A stretch of 64,000 nucleotides of DNA from Arcobacter sp. F2176 (GTDB lineage Bacteria; Campylobacterota; Campylobacteria; Campylobacterales; Arcobacteraceae), in contig NZ_PDJV01000009.1 of NCBI RefSeq assembly GCF_004116465.1, positions 1-64,000 on the forward strand, given 5' to 3'. Position numbers and translations under genes: made by a program. Below are positions 24,918-32,448 of this stretch, piece by piece. The notes beneath the pieces were generated by a model that had not been told where the DNA came from, made no database searches, and was given only the letters and a program-made list of their open reading frames with translations. The number at the start of each line of letters is the position of its first letter. The first letter of the stretch is position 1.

Positions 24918-26422
24918 TTCTTTCTAATTTTAGCTGAAAATTCCCCAAATAAAGGAACTAGTAATAAAATTATCGTGATGATTAGTATTGATAGGGTAAT
25001 AGGTCTTTCCCATAAAAATGATAAAGAACCATCACTAATAGTTAATGCTCTTCTTAAATTGTTTTCCATCATTCCACCTAAAATAAAACCCAAAATCATA
25101 GGTGCCATTGGAAAGTCAACGATTCTTAAAAACAGAGCAACAACTGCAAAAACTGTCATCATATAAATATCAAAGTTATTAAAGGTAACCAAATAAACCC
25201 CAACAAGTGAGAAGAATATAATCAATGGCAACAATAACTGCTTAGGCAATGTTAAAAGTTTCGCAATATATGGAATCAAAGGTAAATTTAAAACTAAGAG
25301 TACTATATTACCAATATACATAGAAATAATAACTGACCAAAATAATTCTGGATTATCCACATACATAGTAGGTCCTGGTTGAATTCCATAAGAAATTAAA
25401 GCCCCTAAAATAATAGCAGTAGTTCCACTTCCTGGAATACCTAAAGTAAGTAAAGGTACAAAAGAACCAGAACAAGCTGCATTGTTAGCACTTTCAGGAG
25501 CTGCAAGTCCTTTGATACTTCCTTTTCCAAAATTTAGTTTTTCTTTTACACTTGCAATTGATCTCTCCATCCCATAAGCTAAAAATGAAGCAATTGTTGC
25601 ACCTGCTCCTGGAAGAACTCCAACAAAAAATCCAAGTACAGAAGACCTACCAATAGTTGGAATCATCTCTTTTACTTCTTCTCGTGTAAGTTTTAGACTT
25701 CCAATATCTTTTTTAAGCTCTTCTTCTTCCTCTTTTGTAGTTTGGTGACTTTCTAAAACATTCATTAACGCTTCAGATAAAGCAAAGGCTGCCATTGCTA
25801 AAAGTAAAAATGAAATACCATCAATCAAATCTAATCTTCCAAAAGTAAATCTAGCAATACCAGAATCAGAATCACTTCCAACAGTTGCTAACATAAGACC
25901 AAAGATAGTCATAATAGCAGCTTTTAAGAATTTACCTTTTCCAGCAAAGGCTGCAACTGCTGTAAGACCTAAAACCATCAAAGCAAAATAATCAGATGAT
26001 TGGAAACTCAAACTTACAGATGCTAAAGCAGGTGCTGCAAAAAGTAAGAATATAGCTGCAATAGTTCCCCCTGAAAATGAAGAATAAGCAGCGATTGCTA
26101 AGGCTTTCCCTGCGTGTCCATTTTTTGCCATTGGGTAACCATCAAATGATGAAGCAACCGTTCCTGCAACTCCTGGAGCATTAATCAAAATAGATGAAGT
26201 AGAACCTCCAAATATAGCACCATAATAAACTCCCGCAATCAAAATAAGTCCAGAAGATGGTTCCATCCCATAAGTAATAGGAATCATCAAGGCAATTGCA
26301 GATATTGGACCTAGTCCTGGAAGCATACCAATGAATGTACCAGCAAAACATCCAATTGCTACCATTAGGATATTATATGCGCTAAGAGCCGTTCCTGCTC
26401 CTTGTAATATACCATCTAACAT
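24905..26422 (-). CDS. tctA: Tripartite tricarboxylate transporter large permease
   Basis: 505 aa with about twelve transmembrane segments. Family signatures: GTFIGMLPGLGPISAIALMIP (about 30-50), YYGAIFGGSTSSILINAPG (about 67-85) and the second conserved loop GVLPGAGATIASFLAYGMERS (about 268-288). It imports carboxylates with the binding protein TctC and small subunit TctB, driven by an ion gradient. Its ATG overlaps the tctB stop by one base (TAATG-type junction). The substrate could be citrate or another di- or tricarboxylate or related acid; sequence alone does not decide. Inner membrane. Confidence 0.95.
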   Translation of the reverse strand: MLDGILQGAGTALSAYNILMVAIGCFAGTFIGMLPGLGPISAIALMIPITYGMEPSSGLILIAGVYYGAIFGGSTSSILINAPGVAGTVASSFDGYPMAKNGHAGKALAIAAYSSFSGGTIAAIFLLFAAPALASVSLSFQSSDYFALMVLGLTAVAAFAGKGKFLKAAIMTIFGLMLATVGSDSDSGIARFTFGRLDLIDGISFLLLAMAAFALSEALMNVLESHQTTKEEEEELKKDIGSLKLTREEVKEMIPTIGRSSVLGFFVGVLPGAGATIASFLAYGMERSIASVKEKLNFGKGSIKGLAAPESANNAACSGSFVPLLTLGIPGSGTTAIILGALISYGIQPGPTMYVDNPELFWSVIISMYIGNIVLLVLNLPLIPYIAKLLTLPKQLLLPLIIFFSLVGVYLVTFNNFDIYMMTVFAVVALFLRIVDFPMAPMILGFILGGMMENNLRRALTISDGSLSFLWERPITLSILIITIILLLVPLFGEFSAKIRKKKEN

Positions 26423-26904
26423 TAGTTAACTCCTAATAAATTATTGATAAACTCACCTGCATCTATATATACCCCTAAAACATTGTTTAGCAATACATAA
26501 AATCCTACAGATACCCCAACTGAAATCAAAAATATTCTTTTTATATTTCTCTCTTTTAAGATAAAAAATCCTATTGCTAAAAATATCATTGTAGAAAAGA
26601 TAAAGCCTAAAGGTCTTATTGTAAAACCATAAAAAATCATTAGCAAAATAAAAAGTGTAGTAGTCTTTAAATCTAAACTTCTCAAATAAGTTAATGATAG
26701 GTTTTCTTCATTTTTTTCTAATAGTGATAAAACCAATAAAATTATTGATACGATAATTCCTGTTAACCCAATATAAAAAGGAAATGTAGAAGCAGTCATA
26801 ACTTCAAACTGAGCCATTGGCATCTTTTTTATACTAAATACAGAATAAAAGTAGAAACTTGAAAAAGCTAAAAAAAATATTGAGCCTATTGTATTTTTTG
26901 TCAT
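26422..26904 (-). CDS. tctB: Tripartite tricarboxylate transporter small permease
   Basis: 160 aa with four hydrophobic helices. TctB pattern: IGSIFFLAFSSFYFYSVFSI at the start and GFIFSTMIFLAIGFFILKER in the second half. The frame opens at 26931, but I start at 26904 because AAGGAC lies 5-10 nt upstream, and the upstream Met would place the start in the hairpin after tctC. It shares one base with tctA. Small membrane subunit of the TctABC transporter. Confidence 0.92.
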   Translation of the reverse strand: MTKNTIGSIFFLAFSSFYFYSVFSIKKMPMAQFEVMTASTFPFYIGLTGIIVSIILLVLSLLEKNEENLSLTYLRSLDLKTTTLFILLMIFYGFTIRPLGFIFSTMIFLAIGFFILKERNIKRIFLISVGVSVGFYVLLNNVLGVYIDAGEFINNLLGVN

Positions 26905-26920
26905 TTGTTGTCCTTTATAT

Positions 26921-26942
26921 AAATAGAGCAAAAGCTCTATTT
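26921..26942 (-). terminator. Intercistronic hairpin between tctC and tctB
   Basis: AAATAGAGC (26921-26929) pairs with GCTCTATTT (26934-26942), loop AAAA, 3 nt after the tctC stop. There is no long U-run after it. It probably lowers tctBA relative to tctC or stabilises the tctC message, as is usual for solute-binding protein genes. Confidence 0.55.
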
Positions 26943-26945
26943 ATC

Positions 26946-27917
26946 CTATAGAAATCCCATTTCTTTCATCAAAGATGAGATTGTTTTTTCTTGATTTTCT
27001 AGGAATGTTTTAAATTGAGTTGTTGGTTTATATAAATTTGCCCAACCATTTCTTGATCTAACTGTTTCCCATTCTTTTGTTTTGTACATATCCCCAAGAA
27101 CTTTTGCAAAAGCATCGATTTTTTCTTGTGGTAAGTTTGGTGCTCCAAAAAATCCTCTCCAGTTTGCAAAGTATGCATCAACACCCATGCTTTTGAAGCT
27201 AGGAATTCCATCAATTGATTCATCAGAAGTAACACCTATGATTCTTAACTCACCTTTTTTATGTTTTTCTAAAACTTCTCCAAGTCCTGTTGATAAAATA
27301 TCAACTTCACCTGTTAATAATCCTGCAAGTGCTTTTCCTCCTGCATCATAAGGAACATATCTTACATTTGTTGGGTTTCCACTTGCTGCTTTAAAGATTT
27401 GTGCAGCTACAAGGTGATCCATACTTCCTCTTGAACTTCCACCTGCGATTTTTAGTTTTCTAGGGTTTTTATCAAAAGCAGCTTTTACATCAGCCCAAGT
27501 TTTATATTTAGAGTCAGTTCTTACAACTAAAGCTCCATAATCAGCAACAACAGCTGAGATTAGAGATAAGTCTCTAAATGATTGAGGAAATACACCTTGT
27601 AATGATCTAATTACGATTGGAGTTGAATTTACCATTAATGTATCTTGTTGTTTGTCAGCAGTTTCTATTAAGTAAGCGATAGCTTTTCCACCACCACCTC
27701 CTGACATATTTTCAAAAGAAGTTTCGTCAACTAAACCAGAATTCTTAAGAGCTTCCCCAACTCCTCTAGCAGTCCCATCCCAACCACCACCGGCACCACC
27801 AGGGATTAGGAAATGGATTTTTTCAACTTCTGAAGCAACAGAAGTCATAGCTAATCCAGCAACTAAGCAACTAGCCAATGCAACATTTTTGCAAATTTTT
27901 GAGATTTGTAATTTCAT
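26946..27917 (-). CDS. tctC: Tripartite tricarboxylate transporter substrate-binding protein
   Basis: 323 aa from the chosen start. Signal peptide about 1-28 (basic start MKLQISKICK, hydrophobic core, cleavage near SVASE). The mature periplasmic protein shows the TctC/Bug pattern: IHFLIPGGAGGGWDGTARGVGEAL, then GGGGKAIAYL, KLKIAGGSSRGSMDHLVAAQIF and VPYDAGGKALAGLLTGEVDI. The open frame extends to 28073, but 27917 is preferred: AAGGACG lies 7 nt upstream and only this start gives an exported protein. First gene of tctCBA-RR-HK. Two candidate small-RNA units lie upstream. Confidence 0.95.
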   Translation of the reverse strand: MKLQISKICKNVALASCLVAGLAMTSVASEVEKIHFLIPGGAGGGWDGTARGVGEALKNSGLVDETSFENMSGGGGGKAIAYLIETADKQQDTLMVNSTPIVIRSLQGVFPQSFRDLSLISAVVADYGALVVRTDSKYKTWADVKAAFDKNPRKLKIAGGSSRGSMDHLVAAQIFKAASGNPTNVRYVPYDAGGKALAGLLTGEVDILSTGLGEVLEKHKKGELRIIGVTSDESIDGIPSFKSMGVDAYFANWRGFFGAPNLPQEKIDAFAKVLGDMYKTKEWETVRSRNGWANLYKPTTQFKTFLENQEKTISSLMKEMGFL

Positions 27918-28031
27918 TTTTCGTCCTTTGTTTGTTTCTATCCAAATATTAAATGAAAAAAATGTAAGAAAAATAAAATAAATATTTATTTTGGAAATTT
28001 TGTAAAAGACAAAAGTAGGGGAATTTTTAGG

Positions 28032-28102
28032 AAAAAAAAAGAGGCTTCGTGGACCTCTTTTTTTGGAGAACAAATGAAAAAAGACGTTCGCATTCGTCTT
28101 AT
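28032..28102 (-). ncRNA. Candidate small RNA A (tandem copy, tctC-proximal)
   Basis: On the minus strand a TATAAT box (28114-28109) is followed about 7 nt later by a predicted start near 28102. Then come a 6-bp hairpin AAGACG/CGTCTT with an 8-nt loop, a single-stranded linker CATTTGTTCTCC, a second hairpin AAAGAGG/CCTCTTT (28054-28060/28038-28044) and a run of six or more U. The predicted length is about 70 nt. A near-identical unit lies about 210 nt upstream. It does not look protein-coding: the two copies differ by a 4-nt indel. It could instead be an attenuated tctC leader. Confidence 0.55.
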
Positions 28103-28108
28103 GAAATA

Positions 28109-28167
28109 ATTATAACGGTTGATGATAAATGGATAAACAATCAAAGGTTAACAAAAAGATAACTTGA
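28109..28167 (-). promoter_or_regulatory. Promoter and upstream control region of small RNA A
   Basis: 59 nt including the -10 box TATAAT (28114-28109). It aligns without gaps to 28317-28375, with 47 of 59 identities. Conserved blocks, read on the minus strand, are AGTTATCT-like, TTAAC, TTGATT and TTTATCCATT. Such conservation upstream of a -10 box suggests regulator binding, perhaps by the adjacent tct response regulator. Confidence 0.5.
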
Positions 28168-28243
28168 CTAAAAGTTTATAAATTTGTAAAAAAATGTAAT
28201 AGTAAAGTTTGAAAATAGATTTTGAGTTTGTATATTTTTGGGC

Positions 28244-28310
28244 AAAAAAAAAGAGGGTTCGCGACCTCTTTCTTTAGGAGAACAAATGAAGACGTTCGTA
28301 TTCGTCTTAT
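28244..28310 (-). ncRNA. Candidate small RNA B (tandem copy)
   Basis: Same architecture as copy A: TATAAT (28322-28317, with an upstream TG at extended -10 position), predicted start near 28310, hairpin AAGACG/CGTCTT, linker CATTTGTTCTCCT, hairpin AAAGAGG/CCTCTTT (28265-28271/28250-28256) and a U-run from nine consecutive A on the plus strand (28244-28252). About 67 nt. The unit stands free of any neighbouring gene, with its own promoter and terminator, which supports a real small RNA more strongly than copy A. Confidence 0.6.
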
Positions 28311-28316
28311 AAGATA

Positions 28317-28375
28317 ATTATAACAGCTGATAATGAATGGATAAATAATCAATAGTTAATGGATAGATAACCTGA
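28317..28375 (-). promoter_or_regulatory. Promoter and upstream control region of small RNA B
   Basis: Counterpart of 28109-28167. The -10 box TATAAT is at 28322-28317 with TGT before it. Conserved upstream blocks TTTATCCATT and TTGATT lie at the same distances as in copy A. No -35 consensus is evident, as is usual for sigma-70 promoters in this phylum. Confidence 0.5.
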
Positions 28376-28393
28376 TGGGGAAATTTCTCTTGA

Positions 28394-28499
28394 AGACCTA
28401 AAGGTCTCCGCTTTCTTACTTTTTGGTCTCGAAAAAGTAAGCAAAAAAGACTGCCGAATTGATGAAGGCAGAGCTACCTAAGATTTCAGTCTTTTTTTT
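28394..28499 (+). other. Cluster of nested hairpins ending in a T-run
   Basis: Three inverted repeats in a row: AGACCT/AGGTCT (28394-28399/28402-28407), CTTACTTTTT/AAAAAGTAAG (28415-28424/28432-28441) and AAAAAAGACTG/CAGTCTTTTTT (28443-28453/28487-28497), the last enclosing TGCC/GGCA (28452-28455/28467-28470). Eight T follow on the plus strand. No ORF of note. It may be a terminator complex, a small RNA or a mobile-element remnant; it abuts repeat copy 3. Confidence 0.45.
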
Positions 28500-28568
28500 C
28501 TGCGTTGTGGAACTCGTCAATAAAGTGCATTTAGCACTTTATCTCCTCAAACAGTCCTCACTGTTCCC
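28500..28568 (-). repeat. Dispersed nested palindromic repeat, copy 3
   Basis: Minus strand: GGAAC, then GAGGAG, a strong inner hairpin ATAAAGTGC/GCACTTTAT (28534-28542/28520-28528 in plus coordinates), TGACGAG, GTTCC and finally CAACGCAG. The outer stem is GGAAC/GTTCC (28509-28513/28563-28567). It shares the order and the GGAG, TGA and CAACGCAG boxes of copies 1 and 2 but has different stem sequences. It lies about 100 nt before the KAP NTPase gene. Confidence 0.55.
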
Positions 28569-28663
28569 CGAAAAAAAAGCCTAAACTCTTAGCTTCATCA
28601 AAGGCAGGATTTAGTGCCATACGGTTAAAATAGTGACTATAAATAAAAAGTTAAAGAGTTGTT

Positions 28664-30124
28664 ATGCATAAAAATATATGGGATAATGATAAATTAAATA
28701 GAAAGAGTGAATCAGAATACTTGATTAAGTATTTGACAAATGTTTATAAAGCAAATAAAGAATCATCATTTGTTTTAAATATAAATTCTGAATGGGGTTT
28801 TGGTAAGACTTATTTCTTGAAAAATTTAAAATTAGAACTTGAAAATGCAGATCATAAAGTAATGTATTTTGATGCATGGCAAAATGATTATACTAAAGAG
28901 CCTCTACTCGCATTTATTGCAGAGATAAATGAGAGCTTTAAATCATTTTTTACTGCAAAACAAACTAAATCAAAAAAGTTTCTTACTGATTTGTTTAAAA
29001 GTTCATTACCAATATTAGTTGCAGCTCTTAGTAAAAAGCTTACAGGTTATTCATTAGAAGATTTAAAAGAACAACTTGAATTGGATGAGAATGAAGGCAG
29101 TGAAAATTCTGCTGATGAAATTGATGATGACAAGGATTCAATTAAAACTTCTATTTCTACTTTAATGTCAAAAGCAACTGAAATCGCATTAGAAGAACAT
29201 ATGACTGCTAAAAAAAGTATTTTAGAGTTTAAAGAAAATATGAGAAAACTCATTTCTTATATTGATTCTTTATCAAATATTGAACTACCTATATATATTT
29301 TAATTGATGAATTAGATAGATGCAGACCAAATTATGCAATAGAATTACTTGAAAGTATTAAACACTTGTTTGATATACAAGGCTTAGTTTTTATTATTGC
29401 AACTGATTCAAAACAGTTATCACATTCTATAAATGCAGTTTATGGGAGTAAATTTAAATCAGAACAGTATTTAAAAAGATTTTTTGATAGAGAGTATACT
29501 TTAGATGAACCTTATGTTTATGATTATATTTTATTTTTATTAGAAAAATATAATATGTTAAAAGATGATAATTTTTATGTTGCACTGGATGAATATGCGT
29601 ATAATGATGTAAATAAAAATGCTAAGATTATTGAGTTATATGCTAAATTTTTTAAATTAAGTCTTCGAGATATTGAACAGTGTATCATTGTATTGAATGC
29701 TATTACTTTTACTTGGGATACAGAAAATAAAATTCATTTAGGATATATGATTTTTTTGATTATGTTAAAACAAAAGAATTCAACTATATTTGAATCTTAC
29801 ATAATTTATGATAAAAAATCATCTTTGGGAAATAAATTTAGTGAATGGTTTAAAGAAGATGAATTAAATAGGAAAATTAAAATTAGAGTAGATGATGGCA
29901 ATAATGAATCTACTTTAGAGGCTCTATTAGGAGAATACTCAAATTTTGAATTTTTAACATTTGCTAAATCTAACCAACTATCTGGAAAAGAAAACAATTT
30001 TAATTATTTGAATATTAGAAAAGAAGTTCCTATATATACAAGTTTTTATAATGATAATAAGATAATTTTTAAAGAGTTTAAAGATTATTACAAATATGTT
30101 TTAAGAGGTTTTAGAATTAATTAA
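28664..30124 (+). CDS. KAP-family P-loop NTPase
   Basis: 486 aa. Walker A at about 41-50 (NSEWGFGKTY) and Walker B at about 207-217 (IYILIDELDRC), followed by the KAP-typical RPNYAIELLESIKHLFDI and VFIIATDSKQLSHSI. An acidic low-complexity insert (about 140-160, ENEGSENSADEIDDDKD) separates two helical parts. No clear membrane helix is seen, although many KAP proteins have them in this insert; LPILVAALSKKL is only weakly hydrophobic. KAP NTPases are patchily distributed and linked to membrane-associated processes, and some to phage defence or exclusion. The gene is solitary, faces away from both neighbouring operons and is bracketed by two palindromic repeats, so it is probably an acquired gene. 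Function unknown. Confidence 0.88.
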   Translation: MHKNIWDNDKLNRKSESEYLIKYLTNVYKANKESSFVLNINSEWGFGKTYFLKNLKLELENADHKVMYFDAWQNDYTKEPLLAFIAEINESFKSFFTAKQTKSKKFLTDLFKSSLPILVAALSKKLTGYSLEDLKEQLELDENEGSENSADEIDDDKDSIKTSISTLMSKATEIALEEHMTAKKSILEFKENMRKLISYIDSLSNIELPIYILIDELDRCRPNYAIELLESIKHLFDIQGLVFIIATDSKQLSHSINAVYGSKFKSEQYLKRFFDREYTLDEPYVYDYILFLLEKYNMLKDDNFYVALDEYAYNDVNKNAKIIELYAKFFKLSLRDIEQCIIVLNAITFTWDTENKIHLGYMIFLIMLKQKNSTIFESYIIYDKKSSLGNKFSEWFKEDELNRKIKIRVDDGNNESTLEALLGEYSNFEFLTFAKSNQLSGKENNFNYLNIRKEVPIYTSFYNDNKIIFKEFKDYYKYVLRGFRIN

Positions 30125-30155
30125 ATTATAGAAAAGCTAAAGTTTTGTTTTTAGG

Positions 30156-30230
30156 CAAGGCGAAGAGGGATTTTAAATTCAAGGAGCATAGTAAACTATG
30201 TGACTGATTTAAAATCGCTATTCAACGCAG
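30156..30230 (+). repeat. Dispersed nested palindromic repeat, copy 2
   Basis: CAAGGCGAAG, outer stem GATTTTAAAT/ATTTAAAATC (30169-30178/30207-30216), AAGGAGC, inner hairpin CATAGT/ACTATG (30187-30192/30195-30200), GTGACTGA and TTCAACGCAG. The boxes match copy 1 base for base in AAGGCGAAG, AAGGAGC and TTCAACGCAG while the stems differ. It lies 32 nt after the KAP gene and may end its transcription. Confidence 0.7.
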
Positions 30231-30259
30231 TATAAAAGCAAAAAATTTGCTTTTATACT
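30229..30259 (-). terminator. Terminator after porB
   Basis: A perfect 14-bp stem (30229-30242 with 30246-30259, AGTATAAAAGCAAA and its complement), loop of three bases. The porB stop codon lies in the first arm as read on the minus strand. It overlaps the end of repeat copy 2. Confidence 0.65.
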
Positions 30260-31209
30260 CGTGCTTCTTCTCTTTTTTGTAGATACTCCCATTTGGCATC
30301 TACTCTTTTTTGCCATTCTTCTATGATATGCTCATTTTCTGGTTTAAACAGATGTTTAAATCTTGGTTGGAAACCTAAATAATCTCTTACTGGCACTATG
30401 TTTTTTGGTCTGTATGTTATATTTAGCTCTGTTCCATCTATGATTTCATATAGTGGGAAAACTAGTGAATCAACTGCTAAGTCTGAGGCTTCTATTGTCT
30501 CATGTGGTTGAAATTTCCACTCTGTTGTACAGGCACTCATTGCATTTATAAATACAGGTCCTTTTGTATCAAATCCTGTTTGGATTTTTTTAATCATATC
30601 TTTCCATTTATTTGGTGCAACTTGTGCCACATATGGTGAACCGTGTGCGGCCATGATTGCTAGCATATCTTTTTTATTTCTTTTTTCACCATAAGAAGTA
30701 CTTCCTGCTGGTGCTGTTGTTGTAGATGAACCAATAGGAGTAGAAGATGATCTTTGACCTCCTGTGTTTGCATAAACTTCATTGTCTAAACAAACATACA
30801 TAAAGTCATGTCCTCTTTCAAAACATCCTGAAATCCATTGGAAACCAATATCATAAGTTGCTCCATCTCCACCAAATGTTACAAATTTTGGTTCAGGAGT
30901 TGATGGATCGATTCTTCCTTTTTTTCTTAGAACTTTATTCATAGTCTCAGCACCTGCGATTGCAGTTGAGGCATTTTCAAATCCTATATGAATCCAAGAA
31001 CAGTCCCATGAAGTATGTGGATAGATAGCTGTACAAACTTCTAAACATCCAGTTGCTGCTGATACTACTAAGTTATCATTTGTAGCATTTAGTACTTCTC
31101 TTACAATAATTGAGTGTGCACAACCTGGACATAAAACATGAGAACCCTCAAATCTTTCAGCCGCAGTTGAAAATGTTTTTAAGTTTTTGATTACTTTTTG
31201 ATTACTCAT
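30253..31209 (-). CDS. porB: Pyruvate:ferredoxin oxidoreductase, beta subunit
   Basis: 318 aa. The beta subunit binds thiamine pyrophosphate: FGGDGATYDIGFQWISGCFERGH (GDG to about 30 residues later, near 102-130) and LDNEVYANTGGQRSSSTP. It also has Cys residues for a proximal cluster (HVLCPGCAHS about 20-29; AATGCLEVC). With PorCDA it oxidatively decarboxylates pyruvate to acetyl-CoA and CO2, passing electrons to ferredoxin or flavodoxin. Last gene of porCDAB, 9 nt after porA. Oxygen-sensitive enzyme typical of microaerobes. Confidence 0.95.
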   Translation of the reverse strand: MSNQKVIKNLKTFSTAAERFEGSHVLCPGCAHSIIVREVLNATNDNLVVSAATGCLEVCTAIYPHTSWDCSWIHIGFENASTAIAGAETMNKVLRKKGRIDPSTPEPKFVTFGGDGATYDIGFQWISGCFERGHDFMYVCLDNEVYANTGGQRSSSTPIGSSTTTAPAGSTSYGEKRNKKDMLAIMAAHGSPYVAQVAPNKWKDMIKKIQTGFDTKGPVFINAMSACTTEWKFQPHETIEASDLAVDSLVFPLYEIIDGTELNITYRPKNIVPVRDYLGFQPRFKHLFKPENEHIIEEWQKRVDAKWEYLQKREEARV

Positions 31210-31218
31210 ATTTTCTCC

Positions 31219-32448
31219 TTAGTGTTCATAAAAACTTAACTCAGGACCTCTTACACCGTGTAGTGTTTGAATTTTCCCATTAAGTTTTCCATTTTTTGCT
31301 TCTTCATTTAAAGAAACAAAAATCTCTTTTAATTCATTTACAATAATATCTCTTCCACCTAAACCATATACTAAGTTTTTCAGAATTGGTCTAGCTTGGG
31401 TATTAAATAAGGCTCCCGCAACTTCATTGTATAAAGTTCCAACCGTTCCACCAGGTGCACTTCTATCCATACATGCTATAGCTTTTACATTTTGTAATTT
31501 TGAAGCCAATTGTGTAAGAGGAAATGGTCTAAAAAGTCTTGGTGCTAAAACACCAGCTTTTATTCCTGTTTCCTCTCTTATGGCATCAACTGCTATCATT
31601 GCTGTTTCATAAGTAGTTCCTAAACATACAATTACAACATCTGCATCTTCTACTTTATATGATTCTACAAGATTATATTTTCTTCCACTAATTTTTTCAA
31701 ACTCTTCAAAAACTTCTTCCACAACAAAAAGTGAACTCATTAGGGCTGCATGTTGTTTAGCTTTATGTTCAAAGTGCCAGTCATGTTCTGTTTGAACTCC
31801 ATGAGTAACTGGATTTGTAAAATCCAACATTGCATTTACTTGCAAATAATCACCTACAAAATCATAAGCCACTTTATCAGATAGTGGTCTTACTGTTTGA
31901 GCTGTATGAGAAGTCAAAAATCCATCTTGATTAGAGATAACGGGAAGCCTTACATCTTTGTGTTCACCTATTTTAAAAGCACATAAAGTTAAATCATAAG
32001 CTTCTTGAGCATTAAATGAGTCAAGTTGAATCCATCCTGCATCTCTTGTAAGATACATATCTGAATGGTCACCATTTACATTTAAAGGTGCTGCTAGTGC
32101 TCTATTTACTAAACATAAAACAACAGGGATTCTCATACCTGAACATTGATATAAAACTTCTACCATCAAAGCACAACCTTGTGATGAAGTAGCAGTTGCT
32201 ACTCTTCCACCAGCAGCTCCTGCACCAACACAGCCAGACATTGCTGCATGTTCTGATTCCACCATAATAATTTCGCCATCTACATATCCATTTGCATGAA
32301 AAGAAGCATAAGTTTCAACCGTATTTGTTGAAGGTGTGATAGGATAAGCAGCAACTACATCAACAGCTGCTTGTCTAAATGCTTGTGCATTACAGGTATT
32401 TCCATCCCAAACTTCTACTTTATTTAGTTCCATTTCTTTGCTATTCAT
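31219..32448 (-). CDS. porA: Pyruvate:ferredoxin oxidoreductase, alpha subunit
   Basis: 409 aa. Alpha subunit with the pyrimidine-binding and transketolase-like domains: GNTCNAQAFRQAAVDVVAAYPITPST (about 15-40), VESEHAAMSGCVGAGAAGGR (about 63-82), DGFLTSHT and CMDRSAPGG. The beginning of the frame contains MNSKEMELNKVEVWDGN, and an inner ATG a few codons on could be used instead. It overlaps porD by one base. Part of the four-gene por operon. Confidence 0.95.
   Translation of the reverse strand: MNSKEMELNKVEVWDGNTCNAQAFRQAAVDVVAAYPITPSTNTVETYASFHANGYVDGEIIMVESEHAAMSGCVGAGAAGGRVATATSSQGCALMVEVLYQCSGMRIPVVLCLVNRALAAPLNVNGDHSDMYLTRDAGWIQLDSFNAQEAYDLTLCAFKIGEHKDVRLPVISNQDGFLTSHTAQTVRPLSDKVAYDFVGDYLQVNAMLDFTNPVTHGVQTEHDWHFEHKAKQHAALMSSLFVVEEVFEEFEKISGRKYNLVESYKVEDADVVIVCLGTTYETAMIAVDAIREETGIKAGVLAPRLFRPFPLTQLASKLQNVKAIACMDRSAPGGTVGTLYNEVAGALFNTQARPILKNLVYGLGGRDIIVNELKEIFVSLNEEAKNGKLNGKIQTLHGVRGPELSFYEH

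Noticed and set aside
27918-28073. N-terminal extension of tctC
   Set aside because: The extension starts in a terminator hairpin, would bury the signal peptide, and the start at 27917 has AAGGACG.
28070-28106. Plus-strand leader peptide after GGAGAACAAATG
   Set aside because: The second copy of the unit has a 4-nt indel just after the ATG, so the two peptides would share no sequence; an antisense small RNA explains the conservation better.
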